64,000 nt of DNA from Thelephora terrestris (taxonomy: Eukaryota; Basidiomycota; Agaricomycetes; Thelephorales; Thelephoraceae): positions 1,116,001 through 1,180,000 of the forward strand of contig WIUZ02000012.1 in assembly GCA_015956445.1 (NCBI GenBank), in the 5' to 3' direction. The position numbers and the translations under genes were made by a program. Under the pieces are notes generated by a model, which was not told the origin of the DNA, made no database searches, and worked only from the letters and a program-made list of their open reading frames with translations. Below are positions 21,551 to 33,967 of this stretch, piece after piece. Every line of letters starts with the position of its first letter. Position 1 is the stretch's first letter.

Positions 21551-23154
21551 TTGCCCGGGATGCAGGATTTGACTGAGCACAATAGCTGTGTGACTCCTCT
21601 ACCCAAGAAACGGCGCGAATGGAGGGATTCGTTTGCCAACACTTTCTCCTCCAAGAAGCGCAGACTCTCCCACTCGACCCCAGAACGTCTGCATGACACT
21701 TTAGCGGCATCTAACCCCACTCCGACTGGACAGGAAGCGATATCCAGGGCATGTCCTCTGATCCCATTCGTTCCCCCTTGTACCGCATGCTGAACACGCC
21801 ATTATCGTTTAGGGTGACAGATTCATTCCAAGCCGCCGACCATTTTCCCTTCCCCTCCACGCCAGTCCTAGGACAGTGCGCATTGCGAACGTCTTTGGCT
21901 TGGCTGAAGACCGCATTTTCTCTTATAACGACCACTCACTCCGGACTCCCGAGAGCAAAATGTTCCAATCTCTACGGAGTAACGTCATCCAGCTCTTCCA
22001 GCAACCGAAGGCCATTCCTTCCGTGTCGTCTCTAGCCAATCTAGGTGTCAACAAGCAATTCGTGTTGGCACTCGATGCACCAGGCGTCCCTTCCGACCTC
22101 CTATCTTTTCCACTCTCATGGTCTGCGTGCAACAAGATCGCTGTTGCTTGTGGTTGTGATGTATATTACCAGGACCTCGACACGCGGGAAATAACTCACC
22201 TATGCAGCACTGATCCACCCATAAGGGTCATCGAGTGGGCGAAACAAGATTCGAATGTCCTCGCCCTGGGTGCGGAGCGAGGGACTCTCAACCTGTGGGA
22301 TGCTACAGATTCAACACTTGTCAGGGATTGGTCAGACGACAAGCGCATCGGTGTCTACTCATTCAGCTGGCACGAGGAAGTACTGGCGGTGGGCGAGAGA
22401 CCAGGATCCATTGGCCTGTACGATGTCCGCGTTCCGCAGGCGATTGCAAAACTGGGGGGGCACAAGGTTCCAGTATACGCGTTGGAGTGGAGCCCAGACG
22501 GGAAATACCTTGCTAGCGGCGACGCATCAGGGGTCGTACAAATTTGGGACGCCGCTGCATCTAAGTCCCTGGGTGAGGGTAATAAGAAGGGTGGGCGAAT
22601 GAAGCACGGGGCGTTAGTCAAGGTGATTCTATCATTATCTGCCCCACAGAACCTGTGTTTAGTGTCAATTTCAGGCGCTCGCGTGGTGTCCGTGGAAACC
22701 AGAGCTATTGGCTACAGGAACTCTCTCGCCAGACGGCAGGATTCGTATTTGGAACACATTGGAAACGATCGACAAGTCCACTTCACCGATCCACACGATT
22801 CCCGTGCGTACAGCAATCACTTCACTACATTGGTCGCCCCACTGCAAAGAACTCTTGAGCACTCATGGTGACTCATGGGAAGATGGTGTCGGTGGCCTCA
22901 AGAAATATTCCACCGAATTCAGCAATTCAATCACGGTCCACTCCTATCCGAGTTACACCAGACTGCTGAATCTAACTGCACATACCTCTGCCATTGGCCA
23001 CAGCTGCCTGAGTCCAGATGGAACGAAGATTTTTACCATTTGCCCGGTTGAAGAGGCCATGAAGATGTGGAAAGTATGGGGTAGGAACGATCAAAAAGGC
23101 GCAGGAGTGGGAGGTGGGAGTATCTTGAATGGATCGAAGTTCGTGATCAGATAG
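21551..23154 (+). CDS. APC/C activator of the Cdc20/Fizzy family, divergent
   Basis: Exon 3 (22675-23154) and exon 2 (21813-22622) are clear; exon 1 (about 21551-21769) ends at a weak GTTCCC donor and is tentative. The protein is about 502 aa. It has the APC/C-binding C-box (GDRFIPSRRP) at the start of exon 2, WD40 repeats (VYALEWSPDGKYLASG, ALAWCPWKPELLATG, SLHWSPHCKELLSTHG) and an Ile-Arg tail (KFVIR). It presents substrates to the anaphase-promoting complex. The N-terminus has KKRREW and KKRRL basic patches. It is divergent from typical Cdc20 in the first WD repeats, so it could be a second or meiotic (Ama1/Mfr1-like) paralogue. Confidence 0.85.
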
Positions 23155-23380
23155 CTGGCTGCGCCTCTATCGCTGAACCTGTCGTATTGCTGTTTACCTT
23201 GCTTTACTCGTTGCCTGTACAACACACTGCTACTTGTAACCTTGCATACCATCAACGTTTATTAACACCCGCAATGCCATCACGATCGACGATCATCCCT
23301 CCAACCTCTGCACGTGATCGTGACCTCCAGCCCAATAGCCCGTGCACTGTCCCTACTAAACACAAACAGGAAACTAAGGA

Positions 23381-24189
23381 ATGTCTACCTTCCTTCGACG
23401 ATTCGCGACTTCTGCCTCAACGACTGCCAAGTGGGTACTCACGTAAACTTTCAACAATTGTTTTTCATTTTCTCTCCCGTGTACAGGCGCAACGTATTCG
23501 TGGGTGAACACGCATTACCCTGTCGGCCGAGCTTGACTGTACCCCATCCAGTTTGATATTGCCATTGATTCAGAAAAGGCTGGAAGGATCGTTTTCAAAC
23601 TCTATGACGAAGCGGTCCCAAAAACTGCCCAAAATTTTCGCGAGCTTGCCACCGGTCAGCATGGCTTTGGCTACCAGGGATCCATTTTCCACAGAGTAAT
23701 TCCGAACGTGAGTCATAATGCAACCCCCAGGCTTCATTCCACTCACTAACTCATTCCGCATTTACTCTCAGTTCATGCTCCAGGGTGGAGACTTCACTCG
23801 TCACAACGGCACTGGTGGAAAGTCCATCTTCGGAGAGACGTTCCCCGGTATGTCATCTCTTATCTTCAATCTTCGGTGTTTCTCAGTTGCACTGGTAGAC
23901 GAGAACTTCAAAATGAAGCACAGCCGACCCGGACTCTTGTCTATGGCCAACGCGGGACCCAACACCAATGGCTCACAGGTTCTTCTATCTCATACATGCG
24001 CCATCGCCCCAACTCACATAGTCTTAGTTCTTCGTGACGACTGCCGTCACCCCTTGGCTAGATGGTAAGCATGTTGTGTTTGGGGAGGTGGCAGAAGGTA
24101 TGGAGGTTGTCAAGAAAGTGGAATCTGTCGGATCCGACAGTGGGCGTACGCGAGCAAAAGTGACGATCACTTCCTCCGGAGAGGTGTAA
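23381..24189 (+). CDS. Mitochondrial cyclophilin (peptidyl-prolyl isomerase)
   Basis: Six exons: 23381-23430, 23487-23499 (13 nt), 23552-23707, 23772-23847, 23899-23978, 24028-24189; 178 aa. The start [17 protein letters not shown] is an Arg/Ser-rich mitochondrial presequence, as in yeast Cpr3. The catalytic core FHRVIP, the [12 protein letters not shown] loop and the FFVTTA and [10 protein letters not shown] blocks are intact. It catalyses cis-trans isomerisation of prolyl bonds. Both donors around the 13-nt exon read GTGGGT. Without that exon the VFFDIAID join typical of the family is lost. Confidence 0.9.
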
Positions 24190-24823
24190 CACCCGACGGT
24201 TCGGTGTGGTAGTCTTCCTGGCTTACTGCCTCATCTCTACAATCGAAATTTACGTCCTCACCTCGGACACACTGTTCCCCCTAAGGCAACTCTGATCAGT
24301 AGTGTCGCACCCGCGTCATTGCCCTTCATGTTCAGTAATATGACCGGTCACCGGTCACCACCCATGCTGTATATGCGGAAGCTTTGCGCAAAACACTGCT
24401 AGTCCTTCATCCCTTCTGTGTCCATCCCTCTGAAGGAGAATCCTGGACGGGGTTAATTAATTCAACCTCTCGCGACTGGTGATTTCACTGTAGGAAAGTC
24501 ATATCGTCGCTATCATAATGAAACAACAAGTTCATTCCAAACAAGGTCCACAGTAGAGTTGTCACGGGCGGCTTCTCCCCGTCTCGATCTCGTCGGGCCC
24601 GTTCTGCCTTCGAGAATGCAATATCAATTGAATCTTACCACTGAGGCACAACGCAATCTTATCTTGCGGCAAGAGGCCGTTTTCAATGTCTGGCCGGTAA
24701 ATTTTGGCTAGCGCAGCCTCATCCGTTACAGAGCTCATAGTTCACAATGTGATGAACGATTAATGCGAACCTTCCATTGGGCTCAGGGGCATGCACACCA
24801 CTCAGGATGAAAAATTGTGATAG
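24190..24823. other. Intergenic DNA between convergent genes
   Basis: The cyclophilin and nse3 genes converge here. I see no ORF, RNA gene or repeat. Confidence 0.5.
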
Positions 24824-26154
24824 TTACTTTATATCCGATAACTCTCCTGTGACACCGTTGATGCCCTTCAGCATCGCTTCCAGGAGTTTCCGCTGCGCCT
24901 CCTCGCCAGCTTCTGGATCTGCTGCCCGTTCCGCCATGAATTCTGCCACAAATTGAGCGACACCTTTTTCTCCTACCTCGCCATGTGCGCGGGGCCCCCA
25001 TTTCCACTCTCCGCTGTTACTCTCTTCTCCCCCGGCCTGACTAGCATTCGGAACCCTACTCCGCTTCCCGCCGGTCTTCGCGTCCCCGACCTTAGAGTAG
25101 TCAAGATAACCCTGTCTTGCTAACTGAGCAAGATATCCGTGAACAGTAAGGGACTGGTGGGTCGATTTGTCATCGAAGTACACAAATTCCGTTGGTAGCA
25201 AGTGTAGCTGTTTGAGGATCGCTCGCAATTCATCTGTAGTGACTCCATCAGTTGAGGCTGGGGCATGTGAGCACGTATGCGTACTGTCGGCAACGATCCG
25301 TCCGCTGACGAGTATGAGTGCAAGGACAACATACAGAATACCCAGCGAGCCAAGTTGGTCAGAGTCACTCCAGGAGATGATGCTCCCATACGTGACAAGG
25401 GCTGCATCATCGGCTCCGTCTGGTAAGTCCTCGATCTCCTGCTCATAAATTTCTTGATCCGTGAGGGCAGCATAATCGAGAATGGTAGAGTCTAATATCG
25501 AGCGCAAAACATAACTTTTGCTCCCGCTGGCGGCAACTATACAATTTCAAATGATCGCGACGGTCAGGGGGGGGATTCAACCGCAAGGACCCCATACCTT
25601 TCTTCTTCACGCCGGTGGCCTTCCTTCGATCACCGTTTGCGTTGTCTTTGGAATTATCGTCTTTGTCAAGCTCTGCTCGTGACTGTAGCTCAACCAGCTC
25701 CATCCCAAACGTGGTCCGTAGGATGCCTTGAGCCCGCTCCAGTACATCTTTGAATGCACGGGGAGTACCCCCAAGTACTGCGAGCTTAGAGGTGAGAACT
25801 ATCCTGATACGTATCCACTCGGCCTCAATAACGTACCTTTCTTTGAGATTTCCTCGCGTTTTAGAGGCACCCTGCGGTTTTCTGTGAAAAGCGCAAGACG
25901 GACTAGATCTCGAGCCTTTTGATCTGCTTCCTAGGGAGCTCGGGCTCATCTGGTGGATAGTGGGGATGATCAAGACCTACCTCGTTGTTTATCCCCTTGG
26001 CCTGGTCCAGGTCATCATCTTGGTCAATACCTTGAGTGTTCGTGGGAGCGTCATCCGTTTCATCCTCGGAGTCCCGAGCTCCGCGTTTCTCTTGCTTCCT
26101 TTTTTGAGTCCGCGTTGGGTGTGTGGATTTTGAATTGCGAGTGCCGAGTGGCAT
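24824..26154 (-). CDS. nse3: Nse3/MAGE-domain subunit of the SMC5-6 complex
   Basis: Exons 26154-25981, 25930-25837, 25798-25598, 25536-24824 give 393 aa. An acidic/basic N-terminus is followed by the MAGE homology start (ARDLVRLALFTENRRVPLKR), the LTSKLAVLGG block, and the tandem winged-helix core (YVVLALILVSGRI, LRAILKQLHLL). MAGE proteins of lower eukaryotes are Nse3, which with Nse1 and Nse4 forms the DNA-binding and ubiquitin-ligase module of SMC5-6, acting in DNA repair and replication-stress tolerance. The C-terminus WKWGPRAHGEVGEKGVAQF fits the family. Confidence 0.9.
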
Positions 26155-26495
26155 TGCTGGGGTGATCGGAGTGTTAAGTTAACATGTAGGTCCACGCGAC
26201 GCGACGCGATAAGATGATGACGTAACGGCGCAGCGCGTTGGAACTTTTTAGCCAAGAGTTATTTTCCACTATGTATAACTAGCCCTCGCGAGCGCAACGC
26301 ATGTTGTTGTCGTAGATTCTGCTGCATCGTAGTAACATCTAATTAGATAACATATTTGAGAGGGTGCCTGCGTTATCCTCCATCGACGGCGGTGTTGTTG
26401 ATCTACCAGTTGACTACGCGGCATGCTGAGGTCCAGTGATGTATGCGGGAGCAATGCGATGTATTCCTTCGCAGATTCGACATCTGTGAGAGGCA

Positions 26496-26774
26496 ATGAA
26501 AACGTCCCAAATCATAGTGTTATGTTATGCTCCCGGATTTTGGCTTTGCTGCATGGTTTGGTACAACGTGCAAGTCACAGAGAACGTTCATCATTCCACC
26601 ATCAAGCGAGTGGTGCTCGGACCTATGGAGAGAGACAGTTTCCGTCACCAGGGCCCTCTAGAGGATTCCAGCGAGTGTGCGAGCACGATTTGGATGCAAC
26701 TGCTGCCCCATATCGATCGTGAAGAAACTGGTAAATTAACTTTTTTTCGTTCTCGGTTGGGAACACTATTTTAA
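26496..26774 (+). CDS. Unrecognised small ORF with an N-terminal hydrophobic segment
   Basis: Encodes MKTSQIIVLCYAPGFWLCCM..., a hydrophobic segment that could be a signal anchor, then a charged tail. A good donor (GTAAATTAAC) follows the ETG codons near 26731, so the annotated end may be wrong and more exons may exist. It lies between nse3 and shp1. No family recognised; it may not be a gene. Confidence 0.3.
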   Translation: MKTSQIIVLCYAPGFWLCCMVWYNVQVTENVHHSTIKRVVLGPMERDSFRHQGPLEDSSECASTIWMQLLPHIDREETGKLTFFRSRLGTLF

Positions 26775-26903
26775 ACCCTTTGTACACGGCTCAAGAGGGC
26801 GCCAGGGTACAGAAGTGGTAATCGCACAAAAGTCTCATCATTGCTGTAGAGGAACAAGGTAGTATAGCCATAAGAGCATTATCCTCGCAGAAGACCGGTG
26901 TTA

Positions 26904-28296
26904 TCAAGCCCATCTTTGCAAGATTACACTGTTTGCAAGCCCAGCATCATTTATCGTCTGCGTGTCGTCGTCTAAAGTTTTGTTAGGAAACGCCGTTCCG
27001 ATTGTGTACGGACGCGTCAAATTAGCGGAACTGGATCTGAGGAAACGGCTGGTAAGGAGCAACAGAAGTGAATAAAAGTGAACCTACGCGTTGATGAAGT
27101 TCCTCAAGTCACCAACGGTGTGTGTGAGGTTCATCCGGCATACCATCCTATCGATTGCAATCAGCAAGAGCAGCGTTTGCACTAAAGTGGCACACGCCTG
27201 GTCCCATCAGCCAAGCGGAGCTGAATACTGGTCGTCGGTTGACTTTGATCCACCTCGAACCTCGTTGTTACCCTTTGGTGCTCACTGGGGCCAGCCCCTT
27301 CTTCGAACATTCCAGGCATTGGTTGCTCGTTTCCCGTGATCGGGAGTACGGGGGCTCCGAGTCGATTTCCAGCGCCAGAAAACGCTCGGGTTGGACCGGC
27401 AGCTTGGGGAACATAGTCTTCATTGGTACGACGGGCAACCCGCAGCTCAACAGGCTGTCCGACTTGCACGTTCAGAATCTGGGGAGGGGCCCGGCTGTAG
27501 AAAGTTATGAGAATGGAACTGGGGATGAACCAGTCAGCCGTAGGTACCCTGAATTTATTTCTTCCAAGATTTGTGCGCTATTGGGATCGTCATATCGCAT
27601 CAGTGGTCCGTCCTCGACGCTGAAGCCATCCCGCCAGAACGTCAAATGTCGAATTGCAGGTGGGATGTCTGACGGGTGTCATAATTGGCGGGCGATCAGC
27701 AGAGTAATGCCTCGGAAGACAAACCTTGTGTATCTGGGTCAGGGACATAGGTACTCTCCATATCGTCATTACCAAGGGTGTACCCGCCACCAGAAAACGT
27801 GCTGTGAGGGTTGTTATTCGCAGCCGGGCCGGCTCTAGGCATTGAGGCTCGTGAGATGGCCGATTACGGTGAATATGTGAACATGTCACCCACTCTGCAG
27901 CCCTACGTAAGAGATCCTGCACAAGGGACCCCCCTGGGAGGTTGGGGCGACCGGGGTTCTCTACCGATATCCCACTTGAGAGGGTTGGATCAGAGTGATG
28001 ATTGGCGTCGAGAATATGTAGATAGCAAACCTTCGCTCCCCACCAGCAAACCAGCTTTCGCCCTGATCCCTGGCAGAGTCATCTTCATCCTCGTCGTCGC
28101 TTACATGGTGTCTGGCTGGCGGATCTTGTTGGGAGGTGTCACGAAGTGTGGCGATCCTGGGTCCACCTGAAACGCGTCTGGGGTAGCTCTCTGGATTAGA
28201 CGTTTGCTGAAGCAGATGAGAGCATGACGCAAACCTGTTAGACCCCGACTGAGGATTGTTGTTCCAGTCTCCAATCCCGCTAATCTTCCTTGACAT
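26904..28296 (-). CDS. shp1: Shp1/p47-type Cdc48 adaptor (SEP and UBX domains)
   Basis: Exons 28296-28235, 28186-28031, 27974-27894, 27801-27725, 27668-27548, 27494-27198, 27147-27088, 27048-26904; 332 aa. Recognisable in order: the [14 protein letters not shown] motif, FSGGGYTLG, the SEP domain ([21 protein letters not shown]) and a C-terminal UBX domain ([26 protein letters not shown]). It links Cdc48/p97 to ubiquitinated and membrane-fusion substrates. The UBA domain found in yeast Shp1 is not seen at the N-terminus. Intron 6 (27148-27197) appears to use a GC donor, and intron 7 is only 39 bp. Confidence 0.9.
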
Positions 28297-28438
28297 TGTT
28301 TTCAATATCGACTACGCAATGAGCAGGGGGGTGACGTGACTGTGCCCGTGACACAAGAGGGAACATGAGGGAATGATCATGATGGCGTACATCCTCTCTC
28401 CTTACCCACATCCGCCACGGCCGACAACTTTCCCGAAC

Positions 28439-29685
28439 ATGCAAAGCAAGGTAATTAAGTTAACTCTAATTCATCCCTGCCCATTCTCACTTCATACTTT
28501 CAGGTTCCAGCGACTGATAAGGCTACCATGTCCCGAGCATTGGGTGCCGCTTTCCTAAGTCACCAGGTTGAGCAACTCGAGAAGTCGGTTAATAACCGGA
28601 TCCCAGGGACCGCCAACTGGAGAGATCGCAAAGTACCTCACAGCGACCAAAGCGGAAGGAACTTTGACAAGCATCACAACTCGCCAGGCGGCCTAACTTC
28701 CAGGCGGGTCTCTGGCTCACCACCGAAGCAGCGTATCGATGATAGGCAGCTAAGAGACTCCTTCGATAAGAAGCAGAGACGCGGTCAAGAAAACAAGGAT
28801 GCGGACATCATAGTTCTCGATGCTAGTGTGCTGATCCACGCTCTGGGTCAACTAAAGAAGTGGAGTCGGGACGGCCGCGAGGAAATCATAATTGTCCCTC
28901 TTGAAGGTGTGTGGGAAATGTGCTCCTTCTTTTGAGAGCCTAATCTCTCCTCAGTTTTGAACACCCTCGATTTACTCAAGAAGGGGACGAGCCCGCTCTC
29001 TCAACGTGCCCGTGCCGCATCTCGAGTACTTGAAGCCCAAGTCGGGACCAATCCTCGTATACGCGTCCAACAGGATGACGCCTTCGTTTCCTGGGAAGCT
29101 ATCTCCTTCAGCACCAACGCGCCAAATCCGTTGATGGGATCCCCCGAATGGCTGCGCAGAACTATTTGCTGTGCATGCTGGGAGGCAGGGCGCCCGGCCG
29201 CCCAAGAATCTTCTCCTGACGCTGAAGGGGAGTCCCAGAATGCGAACTTGAAGCTTGTTTTCGCTGTTATCGCCCAGAAATCTGAACCAGTAACGTTGGC
29301 ACCCAAAAACCCCACTCTTGTGCAATCACCCGTGCCCCTCCCTACCCCTCATGTTAACAAGTTCGAACCCCGCACCACTGGCACTCTCGCCGCCTATTGG
29401 GCTTTCCGCGCTGGGTTGAATGTGTTGGAAGTTCGGCCTCCGCATGAAGAAACGCATAACAGTAAAGGACGCGAGGAGGCTGAAGGCGCTTTTAGGAACC
29501 GTAAAAACGCCCCTCATCAAACCAATGGTAAAAACAGGAATTGTGGAGCTCCTTCCGTCCTTCGCAGCGGGAAAGGTCTTGTGGAGCGTCCACCCGCTGT
29601 GAAAGCCATGATGGACGTTGTTTCTCAACCAAGCAGGGTCGTAAGAGTCCTTGCTCGCGGCGAAAAATTGGAGCCCGACACTTAG
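28439..29685 (+). CDS. PIN-domain protein
   Basis: Exons 28439-28450, 28504-28906, 28955-29685; 381 aa. The first exon holds only four codons (MQSK). After a basic, disordered N-terminus comes a PIN nuclease core: DIIVLDASVLIHALGQL (with the conserved Asp), IIIVPLEVLNTLDLLKKG, and an acidic FVSWEAI region. PIN proteins cut single-stranded RNA; relatives include Swt1 and the Esl/SMG6 group. Which one this is cannot be told. The C-terminus is basic and ends with the gene tail-to-tail with the next minus-strand genes. Confidence 0.75.
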
Positions 29686-30103
29686 TGTGGATAGCCTGTA
29701 CGTATGGGTTTTCCGTCCAGGCTTTATCTTTTCTGATGCCAATCCTAAGTGAACACGGTCTAATACCCTGTCCTTCAAGCTTCACCCCCGAGTGAAGAGA
29801 GATCACGTTTCATCTTCGAGCGTCAAGCTTAGAGGTCGCTGACTCAGTTTGAACGCTCTTGGCGGTCTACCCTTGAAACGGCGACTTCGCATCGCCTCCT
29901 GGTGTTCTAGTAGAGTAGTGAACGGACAGACGTGGTGACAGCGCTTCCAGTTTTGCCCGGTATTCTCTCCTACCCTTCCTCTTGGACCCCGTTTCGGCAT
30001 ACGAAATGTATGTCAGGTTTTACTCCATTTATGCACACCTTTCTCCGATTTTATGTTTGTACTCGTGACATTACAGCGTGGATGGCTTGAACCGTATGTT
30101 TAC
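29686..30103. other. Gap with one doubtful minus-strand ORF (29803-30000)
   Basis: The 65-aa frame MPKRGPRGRVGENTGQNW... is very basic and starts about 100 bp after the rpf2 stop. It is like a small ribosomal-type protein in composition, but I do not recognise it and cannot exclude chance. Confidence 0.3.
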
Positions 30104-31211
30104 TCACGTCCTTACTCTCTTACGGACACGTTCACTGTCATCGCCTCGTAGGGCCTTGACCTTCTTTCGCTGTAACTTATCCAAACTCTGACTTCCGACG
30201 TGCACACGCCCGCGTAAGTCTCCCATTTCGTCCACCTCAAGGTTCTTCCTCTTCTTTCCTAAGCCACTTTCCGTGTCTTTCTTTGCGATCTTTGACCTCT
30301 TCAGGGCAGCTTTCATCAAGTCCTCGTCCGCTTCTCGATTGCGTCTCAGCACAAGATCGAAGTGTGGACCCATAGGCGTGAGTTCCACTCTCGGTGTCTT
30401 CACGCCAGAGGGGAGCATTTTGAATGTGTATGTTCGTACGTGGACCGTCGGGAGTGTTGCGGAGGAGGCCGAGATCAAGTCTTGCGTATCGGGGGCAACG
30501 GTGACGCTGATGACATGCTCTAGCCCGGAGAGGCATACCGAATCAATGACTTGCCCATTGAACAGGTCCATCAACATCGTCTTGAGTTGTGTGTATCGTG
30601 GATGGGAATCGAACAGTTCGGAGGAGAAGTGCATCAATGGTTTGTGTCCTGGAGTTGATTTTGGCGTCTTCGAAGAGATGGTCGTTAGAGCCTTAGCTTG
30701 ACGGAGAGGGCGCGGTCATACCTTCAACTGCTCCATGCTGACAATGTTCTCCACTCCGACCTCACACATATCCAATAATCGGTTGTCAAAGATTCTTGCA
30801 AAAGTGAGGTTATCGGGGCGCTTCTTGGAGTTTTGGCCGACAACGAATATTGAGGCATCGTTCTTCAGAGCCCAGAACTCTAATGAGGAATGATCTTCGA
30901 AGGGCCTGATGGTGTTCTTTTTGGAAAATGAGACCGAGTATGGTCGTTTCAACGCCATCTATGTTACCGTTCAACGACGGCGATAGGCATGTAAAGGTTA
31001 TTCACGACGGACCAGATCTTTCATGACTGTATTCAGCCTCTCCCCAGTGTGAGTCCCCTTGACAAATATCACAGTGCGCGGGTCCTCGACCTCTTTCGGC
31101 TCTCGAGCTTCAAGGGCTCGCTTCGACCGAGCATTCTTTGGTTTTCTTGGAGAATAAACATCAGTTACCTCGCGACCCTAAGACGTGTGCAGCATACACC
31201 GTTCGTAACAT
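30104..31211 (-). CDS. rpf2: Rpf2, 60S ribosome assembly factor (Brix domain)
   Basis: Exons 31211-31198 (14 nt), 31145-31013, 30958-30722, 30667-30104; 315 aa. The N-terminus MLRTVKPKNARSKRALE matches yeast Rpf2 (MIRTVKPKNAR) closely and fixes the tiny first exon. The Brix core includes RPFEDHSSLEFW and SKKRPDNLTFARIFD. The C-terminus is Lys/Arg-rich (nuclear/nucleolar). Rpf2 with Rrs1 brings the 5S RNP into the pre-60S particle. The three introns are 52-54 bp. Confidence 0.96.
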
Positions 31212-31498
31212 GATCGACTGGAGGAAAAAACGTGAATGGATATTGCCGATCGAAAGGGCGACGTCTTTGCTCGATCGGACTACAGAACCTTTACAATGAA
31301 GTCGCTGAGGTTCATCTGTTTCGATAGCAAATTTCGTAGTGGGAAATATTACAACTACAACAAGGGTGACATAAGGTAACAAAAACTAAGATTCCACACG
31401 GTGGTCCGAACGTCGATCGGATTGGCTGGAGGCCGCCTCGACGGGGAGAGTCAAGGGATTTGGTACGGACCTATAGACAAATCTGGTGTTGTGCAGAG

Positions 31499-33967
31499 CT
31501 AGATTCGAGCGCTTTGATCTTCGTGCTCAGGAGGGCTTAAGCGTTTTTCGTCCGAAACTCCCTTCGCATCCTGATCTGTCGTAGAGGACAAAACGCCACT
31601 GTCATTCTCCTCATTGGTCCTGGTCTCAAATTCTTCGCGACTCGAGTAGCCCTCTGGGGCCCACTGACGGGAGTTCCACGGCTTGCATGTCGGATCTTGA
31701 TACATCTATAGAGATCGATGAGGCAAGCGATGATTATGCAAGTGGGAGGACCATACGATGTCAACAGCTTCAAGGGATAATCCGGAAGACTCGTAAAGGA
31801 AAAAGTAGACAACAGCCGCGCCGAGTAGGTTACACCCTAGGGGTCGGAAGTTAGGTTATGTGAACCCACAATTCTGGAGAAAGCCCTACCAGCGAACACA
31901 AATCCATATGAGAACCCGATAGAGGATACGATGAATGGAGTGAAGAAAGCAAGGAGGAAATTCCAAAGCCAGTTACTTGCAGTCGAGAGCGCCCCTTGTT
32001 TCGCTCGTGTGCGAGTGGGAAATGTTTCACCAATGAGGATCCAAATGCCACTGTAGCCATCAGCCGATGTTCAACACTGTTCCTTCCGAAGTTGACTCAC
32101 GGTGCCCATGTAGTTGCGAACCCCAAGATGAAAAAGCATGCAGCAACGATCATCACTAACGCACGATTAAATCTCCAAAACCCGCAAGTGGACTACAGGT
32201 CTCTCACACGTTCCGGTCGATTTTCTGTGCTCGGGGTCCCCCCCAGTCCCAGCGCCAGCAAAGACGAAGAGCCACGCCGACTGCCAGAGACCGCCGATAA
32301 TAAGTGGCCTTCTGCGGCCGAACTGTGGTAGATTAAGGGGGGGTGGTATAGGAAGATTGGGCTCCTTACCCTTTCCATCACGTACAACCCCCCGAAGGTA
32401 CATCCAAAATTGACGGAGCCCAATATGATTTGAGTGACATAAGAGTCACTAATGCCCACAGACTGGAAAATTGTGGCACCGTAGTAGAAGAAGTAGTTTG
32501 CTCCAGTAAGTTGTTGCAAACATTGCAAGCTCATTCCTGCGAGGGCTATTGAGTTGCTGGAAGGCGATGAGATCAAAACGAGCTCACCCAATAGTGTCCT
32601 ATACAGTGTCTTTCGCTGAGGGCTGAAACATTCAAGCCATCCGGCTCGGATTTTCCTTTCGTATTCAGCGTTTTGTCGAATGCCCTCTATCTCACGGTCG
32701 AGAAGGTTGTTCGCATGTATATCGTCGACTCGCACTTGTCGCGCGCGAGCCAAAGCAAACTTTGCTTCTTCCATGCGATTACGGCTAGCCAACCACCTTC
32801 GAAGATTCGTTCAGAAAAGTTGACACCACAGTAAGAAGTGCATACCTAGGGCTCTCAGGCATAAATTGGATGCCAATACCAAGGACCAAGGCCCAGATAA
32901 TGCCAATAGCAACAACTGTCCTCCATGAGCCAGAGCCGTGCATTTCACGAGTTCCAAAAGAGATGAGGTCTTTGGAGTGTGAGGAAAATGGCTCTGGAAA
33001 TAAATGGGGTTAGGCTTACAGGCCACCAGAATACCGAAGGTTATGAATAGCTGATAGGTCGCACTGTTCAATGAATAGCATGAATCCTAGGGTCAGTAGA
33101 GGCTGATGTCTCTCACGTCATGGCTCCACGAATCTGAGGAGGTGCGGTTTCAGCTTGGTACTGTAGATAGTCTAGATTAGAACTGGACTTGGCCGTGATT
33201 GAGCGCATGGACGAACCACAGGGACTGCGGCACTGAGGCCACCAACACCGAGGCCACTGATGAACCGACCAACCATGATTTGAACCCAGGAGGTGAAAGC
33301 AGTGACCTGAATGATTACGCCAGCGATGAAGATGGCGCACTCCAGAGACATTGCGTTTCGACGGCCAAAGAAATCTGCAATGCTGTCCGACAACCGTGAC
33401 GGAGACGGACATTCGTTCGAGGGGAAAGGACATACGAAGCACCGATTAGGGCACCGATCAGAGTGCCAATGCTCAGCAGGGATACAATGAGGCCTTCACG
33501 GACACGAGAAAATTCGCAGGTTGATGCGTCTCCGGCAGTATTGCAGTGGGCGAAACGAAGTTTGAAATCACTCATTAAGAGTATATCTGAAATCTGCGTG
33601 CAACTTAGCTTCCCATACGTTTCGAGTGTGAGGGAAGGACGAACTTGACCGGTGTCATACTGGGTGTTGTAAGGAGTTCTCTTAGAGTAGGAGAGGATAG
33701 ATAAACCCAGAAGGTCTTACACCGAATATAAACTGGATTCGATCGGTCAGAAATTGTTCGAACGTGAGAATTGAGGTGCGTACGCCTCCCATGGAAGCAA
33801 CCAAGGCGAGCATGACTGCCACATATCCGACTGGAGCTGCTTGCGGAAGCTGAGGTACTGTGGATTTTACGAGACGCCACCAGAAGACTTGCCTCCGTGA
33901 CTTTTAGGGTTTGAGTAAGCGAAATGAACGAGCGAGGAGAAGCAACTCACACATGAAAGAGAGCCAT
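31499..33967 (-). CDS. MFS sugar (hexose-type) transporter, 15 exons
   Basis: Exons 33967-33953, 33900-33721, 33659-33645, 33593-33436, 33382-33217, 33160-33117, 33063-33020, 32969-32846, 32796-32588, 32536-32370, 32322-32208, 32155-32101, 32050-31890, 31836-31757, 31705-31499; 579 aa. Sugar-porter marks in order: FGYDTGQ, DFFGRRNAM (loop 2-3), PESPRWL, LQQLTGANYFFYYG, FGRRRPL (loop 8-9), TWAPG and ETFPTRTRAKQ. Twelve TM segments are expected. It imports monosaccharides (or quinate-like solutes) by proton symport; the exact substrate is unknown. Two exons are only 15 nt. The tail is acidic and hydrophilic. Confidence 0.93.

Noticed and set aside
29349-29364. GTTCGAACCCCGC, like a tRNA B box
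   Set aside because: Lies in the PIN-protein coding frame; no A box or cloverleaf around it.
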